Shown here in pieces: positions 1 through 11,586 of a stretch of 64,000 nucleotides of DNA. The stretch spans positions 1,194,501-1,258,500 of the forward strand of contig JAQFVV010000023.1 of assembly GCA_028023455.1 (NCBI GenBank), read 5' to 3'. Position numbers and translations under genes: made by a program. The notes beneath the pieces were generated by a model. That model worked only from the letters and a program-made list of their open reading frames with translations, ran no database searches and was not told where the DNA came from. Within the stretch, counting starts at the first letter, position 1; every line of letters begins with the position of its first letter. Source of the DNA: Epiperipatus broadwayi. Lineage: Eukaryota > Onychophora > Udeonychophora > Euonychophora > Peripatidae.

Positions 1-1146
1 ACACATATTAACAGTTCATTTATGTCTGCTATAGAGTTCTTAAACTTGACTCTTGGAGCTTTACGAATACATGGCTACTTAAGAAATAAGAAAAATGTTT
101 TACCTAGGATTTTGAATGTGGATATATATTGCTGTTTGCTGCTTCTAATGAAGTATTTTTAACTGGTTAGATTTGAAGTTTCCTTGTGGAGATTTGATGC
201 TGATTATTCTGAGGCATTTCTTTAAGACAATCAGACATTGAGCAGTTTCAGGTTGTTACACAGTCATCACTTTTATCTGATATTTGGCTGTTTCATTGGA
301 CTTCAGGCTGGAGAAAATCGTATGTTTTCTGAGGTTTTAACACTGCATTGCTGATTCTTTATATACAATAAGCTGACTGATATAACTCACTGATAGATTG
401 TACTGAACTGTGATCTCAAATGCAACTGAAGTCAACTTTAATGTGATTAACTCGACTTTTACACAACTTAACACGAACTCAACTATCTTGACTAACTGTC
501 CGATAAAACCTTGGCTATTTATACCTATGACATGTTGTCATTTTTGATCTCTGGCAATATCTGTTGTCAAAATTCCTTTGATAATCCTTTACCCATGTGT
601 TTTTGAAGATTGTTTAATTAGTAGCCACATGTGTTGTTTTTATCTTTTTATTAGTAGCTAATCCTTTGGAGATAAGCTCTTTAATCCTGTTATTTTTTAC
701 ATTTGTGATTAGTAGCCATCGCTGAGTGTTTTTTAATTTTTTTAACTTTCATTTATTTTTCAATATAATTTTAACATGCACATATACATGCATTTATCAT
801 TTCTTTGTTTACTCTCACACATATATAATTTAACATCAATTCATTATTTAGTTTTTTATGACAACCTTTTTTTCTTTGACTTGAATGAAAAGATATTTTT
901 ATTTTTAAACTTTTAACTATTTATTTTAACAAATACTAATAAAAAAAAAACTCTTTACTTCTTTTATAAAACTTTTAAACTTGATGCTTCTAAACAAACC
1001 CCCTCCCCTTCTAATTAATTAATTGTAACTTTCATTTCAAGAACTTTTAAACTTTTAATTTTACTTTGTCTTTTACAAAAGATTTTTATTTTAATAATTT
1101 TTTTAAACAAAATTATTATGTGCCAACACGATATTGGTACATTACA
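1..1146 (-). mobile_element. Ty3/gypsy-type LTR, minus orientation (partial)
   Basis: Read on the minus strand, a purine run (1147-1156) is followed at once by TGTAATGTACC, the usual polypurine tract/LTR junction of an LTR retrotransposon. The first ~35 bases of this LTR resemble the start of the plus-strand LTR at 3373: both have TGTACC, then a G/T-rich stretch, then ACATAATA. A promoter-like TATAAATAG lies inside at 515-523. The end of the LTR is not defined and may lie beyond the window. No coding sequence is seen here. The region could be several AT-rich fragments rather than one LTR, but the junction itself looks real. Confidence 0.5.
515..523 (-). promoter_or_regulatory. TATA box of the minus-strand LTR
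   Basis: The minus strand reads TATAAATAG, followed ~20-25 bases later by GGACAGTTAGTC, a TCAGT-like initiator context. The spacing suits a TATA/initiator promoter in an LTR. This is inference from sequence only. Confidence 0.35.
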
Positions 1147-1156
1147 CCGCCCTCCA
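1147..1156 (-). other. Polypurine tract next to minus-strand LTR
   Basis: The minus strand reads TGGAGGGCGG directly before the LTR start. This matches the plus-strand-priming purine tract expected upstream of a 3' LTR. It would place the body of that element to the right, where only unrecognisable sequence remains (1157-1490). Confidence 0.45.
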
Positions 1157-1614
1157 TTTGACAGTAAAATGCGTCATTTTTGACCATTTTATTTCTGACA
1201 CCTTTAATTCTTAATTCTAAATATTTATTATTTTTTTAAGTTTGCTTTTTTTAATATCTTTTACTTTACATGCTAAGGGCAATATTCAATTATACTTTAC
1301 TTCTTTCGATGCTGGCAACATTGCTTACAATGGTTTTAGTCCTGGATAATGACCACAAATAAATTTGTGACATAGGGATCTTTGGAAATGAGGCAGATGC
1401 AGATTCGCTGACTTATACCAACTTACACATATGAAAATGAAGCTTCAGATTCCAGTTCTCTTGACCAGACTTTAACAAAGAAAAGTTGCTGTGAATGGCA
1501 GGATTTATCAACTGTCCATTTTCATCTTATGCTTTGAAAATGAGGTATGAGATATGGGGATTCTGCCCTGAAGAAGTGACTTGGGGCTTATGCTGGGTGA
1601 CCCCAGTGTGCTGT

Positions 1615-3260
1615 CATATCCAGATTTTAGTAAACCATTTATTGTGCAGGCAGAAGCAGAATCAGATTGGGGGCCACACTGTCACAGATGCAGGATAATG
1701 GATGGCATGGGGTGCTTTTCTTTGTGAGTCACTTGTTAAATGGGTACAAAAAGAATTACACAGTAAACAAGAGAGAGGCTTTAGCAATCATGTGGGCATT
1801 TAACAAATTTAGACAGTATTTGATAGGATCACAGGTGTTGGTGATCACTGACCATAGGAACCTTGAGTTTTTTAATCACAGCTTTCTCATAAATAGTAGG
1901 CTGATCTGGTGGAGTCTGTTCTTGCAAAAGTTCAATTATAGTGTACAATACTGCCGAGGCAAAGATAATATGGCAGCCAACATTCTAAGCAGCTACCCAA
2001 TTGCAACAATGTGTACATAACTACGGCATAAGTACACAGATGAAGAAATAGAACATAGTTTACAAAGACTAAAGGAGCTGCAAGAGGAGGATGTAGATTG
2101 TAGACAAGTGATATGTTATTTATGTCACCAACCTATAAGTAGACCTATAAACAGTTCATTATGGAAGGAGAGAAAACAGTAATCCTTAAAGGGAGGACTT
2201 TTGCAGAACAAGATGAGAGAGGGCAAGCATACATGAGTCATTCTTCTGGTGGCCATACGGGAATAGGTGATTAAATGCATACATGAAAGATATGGACATT
2301 AAGGGGCAAGCAAAACAGAAGGATGGATAGGCCATTGGTTTTATTGGCCAGGAATGTATAAGAATATCTTAAACATCATTGAGGGATGTACTATATGGCC
2401 AAAGACCAAACCCCCTAACATGTCAAGCATGCAGCCATTGAGAACCATATATGCATATCAGCCCAACAGTTTGTTGGCAATAGATTTTTATGAACCCTTA
2501 CCCAGTTTAATAGAAAGAAATATTTTGTTGTGGCCTATGATGTCTTTTCCAAATTCATGGCTGTTTATCTGGTGATGCAGGCTAATGCCAAATAGACTAT
2601 AGAAGTACCGTAACAGCAACATTTTCGAGATGTGGTAATCTGAAATCAAATAATATCAGATCACAAAACACCCTTTCTGTCTGAAGAAGGGAAAAGATGG
2701 ATGGAACCTCACAGAATAAGGCATATCCTCACTTTGATTTGCAACCTGTATTATGAGGGAGTTAGGATGCTTATTTCACATATACCTACAGAATAATCAT
2801 TGAAGATGTGTGAAAAGAAGAGTCACCAGCATAATAAATTGGTCAAAAAATGAATCAACAGGGCTTGAGACCACCAGAATCCATCATGGAAAAAATATTC
2901 CATACTCATTTAAAATCATTTTTCCAATTGGAGCACAGTGTATTAACAAAAAAAGATGATGATGAAGCATGCCATATGCTCAGAAGGATGTGTAATATAA
3001 GACAAAAGAGGCAGGGAGAGTCTGGTATGTGTTTAAGTTGGGTGATGAAGTCATGATAAGGGTAAACTCAGTAAGCCATCCTGAGAAGGATATATAAAAA
3101 GTTTTAGCCAATATATGATAGGCCATCTAAAATCATATGAGAATATGGAAACAATGCATTTGAGATCACTCAGGGGACAGAAAAAAGGGAACATTCAATT
3201 CTCGATCATTGCAATTAATAAAACAGAAGAGATAGAGTTTAGCGAATAAACCCCATCATA
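1615..3260 (+). pseudogene. Ty3/gypsy pol remnant: RNase H and integrase
   Basis: Broken over several frames. RNase H spans about 1615-2015: the motif PDFSKPFIVQAEAESDWGA opens the domain, then NYTVNKREALAIMWAFNKF and VITDHRNLEFF (conserved TDH) follow. A degenerate H2C2 integrase finger is at about 2235-2410 (GGHTGIG ... FYWPGMYKNI ... CTIWP, second Cys pair damaged). Core-domain pieces include LLAIDFYEPL and IISDHKTPFLSEEG, which carry the first two catalytic Asp positions. The integrase tail ends near AFEITQGTEKRN (~3150-3190). Gag, protease and most of RT are absent. A polypurine tract and LTR lie downstream. The domain order and the TDH motif make Ty3/gypsy the clear call; it is certainly non-functional. 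Confidence 0.85.
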
Positions 3261-3343
3261 ATTATACAAGAATGAAATCTAATACAAGTATTTTTTAATT
3301 ATAGGTATTAGAGATAATATGCTCAGAATGACATTTTACTCTC

Positions 3344-3372
3344 AAGGAGGGTGGGGGTGGGGGTGGAGAAGA
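3344..3372 (+). other. Polypurine tract of the plus-strand gypsy element
   Basis: A 29-base G-rich purine tract with three GGGGTGG-like blocks ends in GGAGAAGA. It sits just after the integrase tail and just before an LTR-like TGTACCG start. It is longer than the usual ~15 bases because the GGGGGT unit has expanded. Confidence 0.6.
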
Positions 3373-3890
3373 TGTACCGATGTAGGTCATTACATAATAT
3401 TTTTAGCTTTTGTTAAGAGTGAATTTTAGTGAAAGAAATTTTTAGAAAATATTTTTAAAATATAAGAAAAGGAAAAAGATTTTCATGAAAGTTTAAGAAA
3501 AAGAATAGAACGAAAGAAAAGGGAGGGGAAAAGATTTCAGTAATGAATAACAATTAAAAAAAGATTAATATTGTTATTTTAAATTAACATATAACATAAA
3601 TATCTTATTTTTGTCTTACAATATGGAATGTGTGCATCTATAAATAAAATTTAAAAGAAAGGAATTTTCTTAAAATGATAAAATTGAAAGCTAATAAATG
3701 CAAATAAAAGAACTGAAAACTTAAAATCAAAACAAAGGAAATATAATTAACAAACAAAGGGACTAAGTACTACTGTTTGATTAAAATAAAAACCCAATAG
3801 GATTGCAGCAGATTGCTTGATCAATCCTCAGATAAGGAACACTGTTTATATAAGGGAAATTTCATATTGTTATATTCATTCATTTATTAA
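3373..3890 (+). mobile_element. Ty3/gypsy LTR (3' LTR), degenerate
   Basis: Starts with TGTACCGATGTAGG directly after the polypurine tract. Its first ~35 bases match the start of the minus-strand LTR at 1-1146. The right end is unclear because a LINE tail begins at 3898. No matching 5' LTR was found on the left in the same orientation. Confidence 0.5.
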
Positions 3891-3897
3891 AAATCAT

Positions 3898-3914
3898 TCA
3901 TCATCATCATCATC
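3898..3914 (-). repeat. (TGA)n tail of RTE LINE
   Basis: The plus strand reads a run of CAT triplets, so the minus strand reads TGATGATGATGATG directly after the RT stop codon region. RTE-clade LINEs typically end in short 3' UTRs with trinucleotide repeats rather than poly(A). Confidence 0.7.
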
Positions 3915-5965
3915 AACCATTATCAATCCACTGCAGGATGAAGGTCTCTCCAAGTTTAATCCATCTTCTCCGATCTTTAGCTTCTCTTCTCCACATCACC
4001 CCTGCACACTTTCTTATTTCATCCATCCATCTCACATGTGGTCTCTTTCTGGGTCTTTTACAATCTCTTGGAATCCAGTTTAAAATTTCAATTGTCCATC
4101 TATTATCATCTCTTCTAGCAATATGTCCAGCCCAACTCCACTTCAATCTTTTAATTTTTTCAATGAGATCAGTAACACCTGTTTGTTCTCTTACCCATAC
4201 ATTGTGTTTTCGATCTCTTCTTGTTACTCCCAACATACACCTCTCCATACTTCTTTGAGTGGTCTGAAGTCTCTGTATTGCTCTTCTATTGAGTGTCCAA
4301 GTCTCAGATCCATAAGTAAGAACTGGTAAAACACATTTGTTAAAAACCTTCCTTTTCAAACACATAGGCATATTTCCTTTTAGTATCAAGTTATTTCTAC
4401 CAAAAGCACTCCAACCAAGTTTAATTCTATGATTAATTTTCTCCATTATGTTTCCATCTGTATTAATAATCTGACCAAGGTATTTGTAACTGTTAACTTC
4501 TTCTAATTCATCATAATCAATCTTTATTTTCATATTTTGAACAAATCGATTAAACATTACTTTAGTCTTTTTAACATTTATCTTTAGTCCTACTTTCCTA
4601 CTTTCATCTGATAACTCCTGCAACATTTCCTGCAGCTCTGAAGCATTATTTGCAAAAACATCTACATCATCTGCAAAATCTAAATGACTTAAATAATCTC
4701 CATTTACTTTCACTCCTTTAGTTTTCCATTTTAATCCACAAAATACTTCTTGCAGTACTGCTGTAAAAAGTTTTGGAGATATGGAGTCACCTTGTCTTAC
4801 ACCTTTCTCAGTGTTGACTTTCTCAGTATCATTATGTAATCTAATTGTTGCTGTTGCATTTTTATAAATATGCTTTAAAATATGACAATATCCTGGATCT
4901 ATACCTTGATGATCCAATGCTTTAATCACTGAAGAAATGTTTATAGAATCAAATGTCTTTTCATAATCTACAAATCCAAAACATAATAACAACTCATATT
5001 CATTTGTCCTTTCTATAACTTCTCTCAGTACCTGAATATGATCTACTGTACTGAAACCACTTTTAAATCCAGCTTGTTCTCTTGGTTGGTGGAAATCCAA
5101 TGTTCTCTGTAGATGAGTTGTAATTATCTTGGTAAAATATAAAACTGATAAAAGGCTGATAGGTCTGTAATTTCTAATATCTTCTTTATCACCTTTTTTA
5201 AATATTAATATTATTACTGCATTCTTCCAATCTTCCAGTACATCTTTATCATTTAGACATTTGGTATATAACTTTGCTAAAATTGTTTCTATTCTTCACC
5301 TCCTTCTTTTAATATATCAATTATAATTCCATCATTTCCTGGAGCCTTTCCTTTCTTCATACATTTAATTGCATGTCTCACTTCTTCATTTAAAATTCTG
5401 GGCAATTTGGAAGATGTAATAGATATAGGAGGTACTTGATCGTTATTACTATATAATTCTTGATAAAAAATTTCATCAGTTTCATGATGTCATCTCTCTT
5501 TTTAGTAATAATTCCATCATTTTTCCTTATTGCAGATATAAATTTCCTACCAATACCAAAATGTTGTTTTACATTCTTAAGACGTTTATTTTCTTCTACA
5601 GCTTTTCTTGCTAGTTCACAGTTATACTTTCTTATATCATTTTCAACTCTTTTCCACACCGTTTTACAAAATTGGAGTTATTCAATTCTTTTTAGTGCAT
5701 CATTTTTGTATACCTTCATATTTCTTCTTTTCTTCATAAATTCTCTAGTCTCAGTAGAAATTTTATTGGTCATTTGCTGCTTTTTTCTACCAGCTATCTT
5801 TGTTGCAGTTTTTAGAAGTGTATTAGTTATTTTCATATTAATTTCATTCAAATGTGAATCATGTTCAAAATCTACTAATACTTGAAATCGACTTGTAAGT
5901 TCTAATTTAAATTCATTAGAATGTTTCTGAAGATTAGGAATATCAACTGTAAATATTGTTTTTCT
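3913..5965 (-). pseudogene. RTE-type non-LTR retrotransposon, reverse transcriptase (5' truncated)
   Basis: The best-preserved element protein in the window: a 395-residue open frame occupies 3913-5100 (minus). In order it shows EQAGFKSGFSTVDHI, FVDYEKTFDSI (catalytic-Asp block A), GVRQGDSISPKLF, LDFADDVDVF (FADD catalytic pair at ~4665-4685), GLKINVKKTK, YKYLGQ, then the C-terminal MERCMLGVTRRD and LKWSWAGHIARR. Further 5' (5100-5400) the frame is broken but EEVRHAIKCMKKGKAPGNDG is clear. 5400-5965 holds the frame-shifted linker. No apurinic endonuclease domain remains, so the copy is 5' truncated. The stop lies against a (TGA)n tail. This domain signature and tail are those of the RTE/BovB group. 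It might be recently inserted, since 395 codons are uninterrupted. Confidence 0.9.
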
Positions 5966-8900
5966 TAACTAATAATTAATCAGGATTGATCAAAATTTGA
6001 TCCAAAAATATTGAAATAAGGAAGAATGAATGCCCTATCACATAGAATGCATGGTTGAATCCATCAATCATGCAGTTGGCCTGAATCTTCTCTGCAGTAA
6101 AATCAGTAGTTAGTTTGAGGGAGAAATCATGTTCATATGAAACTGGGAATCATTGGAGTGTCCATTCCAAGATTCACAAATAATTCACCTGCACATCATA
6201 AAATAAATAAAAAGGCCTATGAGGAATCAACACCAATGGGTTGGAATCAGAGAATCAGCAGATAGCCACATTGCCTTATTCACTCATGAAAGTGTTCAAA
6301 TCCTAGTTAAATCATTTACTTTTTTGTCTTCAAAATCTTGATTCATAGCCATAAATAAATGAGAGAAATCTCAAGAACTATAAGTTAGACTTAATGAAGT
6401 ATAGAACTATTAATTTCCATAATATAATTACATGCATTAATCAAATATCTCATTAATTATGTGTGTGTATTATATGATTAAATATGTGTTTATTTTATTT
6501 ATTATGTAAATATATGTGTGATTTGAAACATTAAAATGTATACTTTAATAGAATGTGTGTATGTGTATATTATAAGGCAAGAGCAAGCATTTAAAGAAAG
6601 TTGGATATAAAATATTTTAATTATCATTAGGAAGATAATTTGCTGTAATGTTAAAAGTGAGGGAGGGATTTATGCTATAGAATTAAGAACACATAAGTAT
6701 TCTACTGGTCAAATGTTTGTGACCTAAAGATTGAGAAATAGAGATTCATAATATAGTGGAGAATTGGGAATAGTTAAAGTCTGATGATCTAGCTGGGGAG
6801 GGCAGGTTAGTTACATTGTAATTAACTGGCATCTAAAGGTTTTTTTCTTAAAATAAATGAAGTGCTTAGGTGACCAGTGTTATAATTTAGTAGCAGAGAG
6901 TTGGTATTATTGTTAGTTTGCTACCAGTGGTATTATTATCTCTACCAGAAAGATCGGAAGATTTCAAAGACAGTGATAGAAACTAAATGAAAGGGATAGA
7001 ATAAATAAATCTAAAAGAATAGATTTTTTTCTGTTTTTTTTTCTTTACAAAGATAGAAGGCAGACAGCACAATATATTACAGGAGCAAACGTACTGATAA
7101 AATATTAATTTTATAAATACTTTATTATGCATCATTTACAAAACGGTTTCTTTTTAAATTTTTTTTTTTTTCTATTAAAGTATATATTTTGTCAAATCTA
7201 AAATGGAAGATGCCACCATTAATTGCCAAAAATAATTAAAAGTGTTGAAAATATAATATTGTTTTAATCTTGCAAAGGAATTTTAATTAAAGTTTTTATT
7301 GAAAATAAAATGGGGAATAAGATTAATAGATTTTACTTTTATTATAAACATTTTTGTCAAATCTATTTCCAATCTGGAAATAGATTTGAATATATTTTTA
7401 GACATTGTCTAATGATTGCATTTCTGAGAACAATGGACAAAGAAATGTAAGATTTTGTTAGATCAGAGATTAGATTTTAAGCTAGAAATACGAAATTAAA
7501 AGCATTCCACAAATACCTGAGCAGGATATAAAATGGGCTGATTTTAAATACCAAGTGAGCTACTATTGAGAGAACTGTCCAGTTAACAGAATTTATGCTT
7601 CTTTGAAATTTAAAAATGATTGAGTAGAAATTTTCCGAACTGTGGAGGTCATCTTCCACTGCCCGACCATCCTGCTGCTAAGAATGAAGTAAAAGCCTCC
7701 CAGAGAACTTTGGAGTGCTGATCAGAAGCTTGCTGTTACCTAAGAACTCACATGGATCCCTAGATACTGTGCATAAGCTGACTTTTGAAATGGACTTTTA
7801 AAATGGTGCAAGGTAAATTATTTTCAAGCTGCCACCTAAAAGTAAATCTAGTCTAACTAATCTCAAACCCTATTATCAAGACTTCTCCTAATGTATCATT
7901 TAACTTTATTTCTGCCTAATATATAAAAATAAATTGCTCTCAAATGATTTTTTTTATTCTAATCCTATCTCATATGCTCTAACTTTTTTTAACTTTGGTG
8001 CGGTCATTTATTTATTATTTGATTTTATATGTCTGTTTTAGATATTATTAAATGCCAATCTCAAGCAACTGATGAGCTGAATTTCTAAAAATGTTTTCTT
8101 TCCTTTTTCTAAGTAAACCTCCATAAATTAAGGTTATTAACATCCCCTTAATATATAATGTGTGATTAATTAATATGCCCACCAGATTGTTTTACAAATC
8201 AACATTTTATGTAGGTTTCTATTATAAAATTGTTATTTCTTCAACTCCAAATAGAAATGAAGTAATTCTACCCATGGTAAATCCATCATTTAAGTTAATT
8301 AGTGCTTTGAAATATTTTAAAATATTTAGTATTCAATTCTGAAAGAGTGACCTATTAGTTGCTTTCTTTGTAACTGCTAGTTTTACTTTACTTTTCATAC
8401 TCTTAAAATATTTAAATATTCGTTATTATAAAATCCATGATGGTGGGATTGAATCAGTTTTATAGCAGAAAAGAAAGGGGTTAAATTTTAATGTTTCTTT
8501 TACTAAACAAAATCTTGTATATGTATATATTACAGCTGTATAGCATAGTATTTGTATAAATTATGGCATTCAAACAATGGTAATTTATTTTAAAGTAGTA
8601 AATCCTATTCCATGTCATTAGTGGCATTTATCAGTACTGTGTTTCTGACATTCGGCTCATCTTCGTGAATATATAGGTACATGCTACTAACCTGGATGTT
8701 GTAGCAAGATCAAACTCATGGATTCCTATTCATGATCCTATGGATAGTTGAGCTTCCCAGGGCCTCCTTCATATAAAAAGGCCTCTGTGTATCAGTGCCT
8801 CCAGTAACCCTGGACCACACCATGCCTCATCACAATTCTCTAAGCACTGCCCTAAAATAGGGGTCTTAAGACTTCATTTTTGTTCAGAAGCATGACCTTT

Positions 8901-9405
8901 TCCTCTTATTTCTTCACCATTATGTCAGTACCACCATCTCTTAATTTATTATTACTTTTGCTTCATGACCCAGTTTTAATGTTATAATATTAAAATTGCT
9001 CTGCTCAAATATATACATTAATTCCGGATATCACTAGCTTGTTAATTAATAATGTTATTTCAGTTTTATACAATCTTACCATCGTAAATTGTTCTGTATT
9101 TAAGAATATATGCCTTAGAGAAAATAAAGCATTTTTCTTACCAATGTTAATTAAAAGAATTTTCAATAAATATTTTATCAAATATAATTTTTCAAATGAA
9201 TTTTATTTTCATGACTGTAATGGGTGAAAGTAGTTTTTTTGTTGTGAGGGTAGTTCAAGATCACACCCACAACAAACCTTAGCTATCTGAAATATTGGAT
9301 TGTTTTTTCTTTAATTAGCGTGTAAAGATCAAATTTTGCTAGAACACTTTTAAAAAAATATTTAAATAGTTATAACAGTGTACTAACTACATATTAAATA
9401 AACAT
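5966..9405. other. No recognised gene; AT-rich spacer
   Basis: No supported gene. Two patches (about 7640-7810 and 8640-8900) are visibly richer in G+C than their surroundings and may be unidentified repeat fragments; neither translated to a recognised protein. The rest is AT-rich with short poly-T/poly-A runs and TG microsatellite-like stretches near 6460-6570. Confidence 0.5.
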
Positions 9406-9600
9406 CACATGACCACCACCTCTCATGCTTGTGTATAACTGTTGTTAAAACAGGAAAAACTCACTAAACATATTGCCATACACAGCAAGCTAGAGTAATC
9501 AGTGGATGTCAGAAGGCTTGTGCATAAAATCCCCATCTGGTGCCTACTCATCCACTAGATGGGGATTTTATGCACAAGCCTTCTGGCATACACTGATTAC
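9406..9600. mobile_element. Fold-back repeat, Penelope-like family (copy 1, one arm truncated)
   Basis: Arms 9495-9538 and 9557-9600 are near-perfect inverted complements; each arm includes GGCTTGTGCATAAAATCCCC. The spacer is 18 bases and holds CACTAGATGG at its right edge. The left side extends outward to CACATGACCACC at 9406, matching the full outer arm of the copy at 16383-16667. The right outer arm is missing. No hammerhead core is present in this loop. No convincing target-site duplication. Confidence 0.75.
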
Positions 9601-10543
9601 TAAATATTATTATTCCTGTAACTTATTCATAACATATTGGCAAAGGTAAATTATATTTTTTTAAATATCACTAAACTAATATTAATAAATTTAATAATAA
9701 ATACTAATAATTATTATTAATAACGCACAATGAAAAAAGTTGATAAAAGTAATAAATATTTTTATTCTAATAGATTAAAATAGGGAAATTACTAGATGTT
9801 AATCCATTAATGAAAAAACAACAGTTAAACAATTAAAAAGTTCTTGGTTAAATAAGAGTCTCTTGATCAATATAAAATGAAAGTGTATATCGGGGTCCTA
9901 TTATAAGCTTATTTTTTTAGAATGATTTGTTGACAATTTAGTCACAATCAGGAATAATAATGAGTCATAGCTTACCGGTAAGTTTAGTGAATTCACGAAG
10001 CTAGTAGATTACTATGCATAGTTTTTTGGGTTAGAATGAGCTCGGCCATTGGTTATAAGTTGATCTTGTGGTCTATTTTCCTAGTCGGTCATGAAGGCTT
10101 TTCTGGTGTCCATCTTTAGGCACAATGTCCGCAGCAGCTCTGGTTCACTCCAACATGCAGAATTGTTTCAGCATAGGGTGATCCTAGATATATTCTGTTG
10201 TTATCCAGGACCAACTATAGAGAAACAGACAAAACAAGACACTGATCAAACTGGCTTCTTCCTTTTATATTAGAGGTCCAGTTTTCAGACTTCTGCACAT
10301 GTTATTATCATGGCATTTAGGTTCATAATCTTGTACATTCTTTATCATTTTTAAATTACAAAGTTTTCTTTTTTATCAAGTCTTTCTTTTAGCTTATCTT
10401 TTTTACTTTTGGAATTCTTTTAATTTATCTGGATTAGTAATCTGCATGTCTTTTGTTCTCTCCAATTTTAACTTTCACTGTATGTTTTTAAGAAAATAAA
10501 TTATACTAATAAAAAAAATTAAGTTTTCTCTTCTTTTTTTTAG
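9601..10543. other. Spacer with a GC-richer, promoter-like patch
   Basis: Mostly AT-rich. At 10020-10300 base composition rises. On its minus strand TATAAAAGG (10261-10269) is followed by GC-richer sequence, reminiscent of an LTR or other retroelement promoter. No LTR partner was found in the window, so the source is unknown. Confidence 0.3.
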
Positions 10544-11040
10544 CTTTTACCAAATGCCAATATATTTGTACCATATATAAATAAACGGTACAATATAGCA
10601 GACAAATTAAGGAATATCTGCAATCATACAACATCAGAACAGCCTTCCAGAGCTTTAACATCTACAAAGCCTAAACTTGAAATGATGAAAAGAGAAAACT
10701 GCATCTATGAAATACCATGTGAATGTGGAAGAATATATATTGGTGAGACCAGTCATCCCATTGAAAAGTGCTTCAAGAACACAAACTGATGAATTAAAAA
10801 GAGAAAACAGATGTGTCTAAGATAGCAGAACTTATATGTGACAATGAACATATATATGTTCAATTGGAATAATACAAAAATATTGGATAGAGAATAAAAT
10901 GAACAAAGAAGCTGTTCACATGACAATGGCAAAAAATCTCATAAGCCAACCCAGTGTGACTATACGTAATGTATGGAAATCGCTAATCAACTTTGCTCTT
11001 AGGAAAAAATGGATAAATCAGGAGCAACCTCATAGATAAG
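10544..11040 (+). pseudogene. Penelope-like element, GIY-YIG endonuclease end
   Basis: Translation from 10544 gives LPNANIFVPYINKRYNIADK and then CIYEIPCECGRIYIGETSHP (~10700-10760). The latter contains the Y...(x)10-12...YIG endonuclease core plus the CxC typical of the Penelope-like element GIY-YIG domain. Frame breaks follow. The C-terminal part is recognisable up to SQPSVTIRNVWKSLI (~10945-10995). The RT domain is absent upstream. A T-rich tract ending in TAG sits right before the recognisable part; this could be chance or an intron acceptor, since PLE genes may carry introns. The same 3' portion recurs at 33610-33830, again followed by the tRNA-like module. Confidence 0.8.
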
Positions 11041-11070
11041 TATATGAAATTACTACAGACTCTTGCCTTT

Positions 11071-11153
11071 GGCAGGATGGCTCAGTTGGTTAGAGCATTA
11101 CCTACAAATTTAAAAACTCAAGATTGTAAGGACCCAGGTTCGAATCCTATGCT
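11071..11153 (+). mobile_element. tRNA-like module in PLE 3' region (pol III A and B boxes)
   Basis: TGGCTCAGTTGG at 11078-11089 matches the pol III A box, within a canonical D arm (GCTC...GAGC). GGTTCGAATCC at 11137-11147 is a perfect B box. The middle does not form a good anticodon arm, so this is not a working tRNA. It lies directly between the PLE coding end and the PLE tail. The same order is seen in the copy at 33845-33925, where the boxes are decayed. Confidence 0.75.
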
Positions 11154-11372
11154 AATACTGTCACTGGTCAAGCTAGCAACACCTGAAGAAGTGGGGAGAC
11201 TAATACCTCTCGAAATGTTGTGCATATACTAACCTGTTTGATGTGATATTACTAATAGTTGAATGTATTTGGAATATTTAAATAATGTTAAATTTTTCTA
11301 AAGACATTCAAAACATATATTAGATGATGGAAATAGTCCAATATTAAAATACAACTTTTCTCATAAATATCT
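11154..11372 (+). mobile_element. PLE 3' tail with conserved hairpin
   Basis: This tail recurs at 33930-34135 (plus) and, inverted, at 33371-33600, 34213-34463 and 34470-34703. It contains a hairpin: outer stem GCAACA (11176-11181) with TGTTGT (11216-11221), an internal loop CCTGAAGA / GAAA, and an inner stem of GGGAG with CTCTC. It ends with ATTAGATGATGGAAATAGTCC, a variant of which ends every copy. Confidence 0.7.
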
Positions 11373-11559
11373 TTTTCCATAAAACATTTCTAAAGAATTT
11401 ACAATACAAGCAATTTTCATTACCCAAAAGTTTTCACTTTTCTCTAAACTGGCTTTTCTTTAAATATTATACATGCAGAGTAAAACAATACACAGGTATG
11501 CTTATATTCAGGACACCAATAAAATATATACTTTACACAGTGAAACTCTCTAAGGTCGC

Positions 11560-11586
11560 AATATATATATATATATATATATATTA
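11560..11586. repeat. (AT)n microsatellite
   Basis: A pure AT dinucleotide run of about 13 units. Similar short AT runs occur near 18360, 48474 and 50935. Confidence 0.9.

Noticed and set aside
9236-9275. Hairpin-like GTTGTGAGGGT ... ACACCCACAAC with a TTCAAGATC string
   Set aside because: Pairing is imperfect and the tRNA resemblance is limited to a few bases; likely chance.
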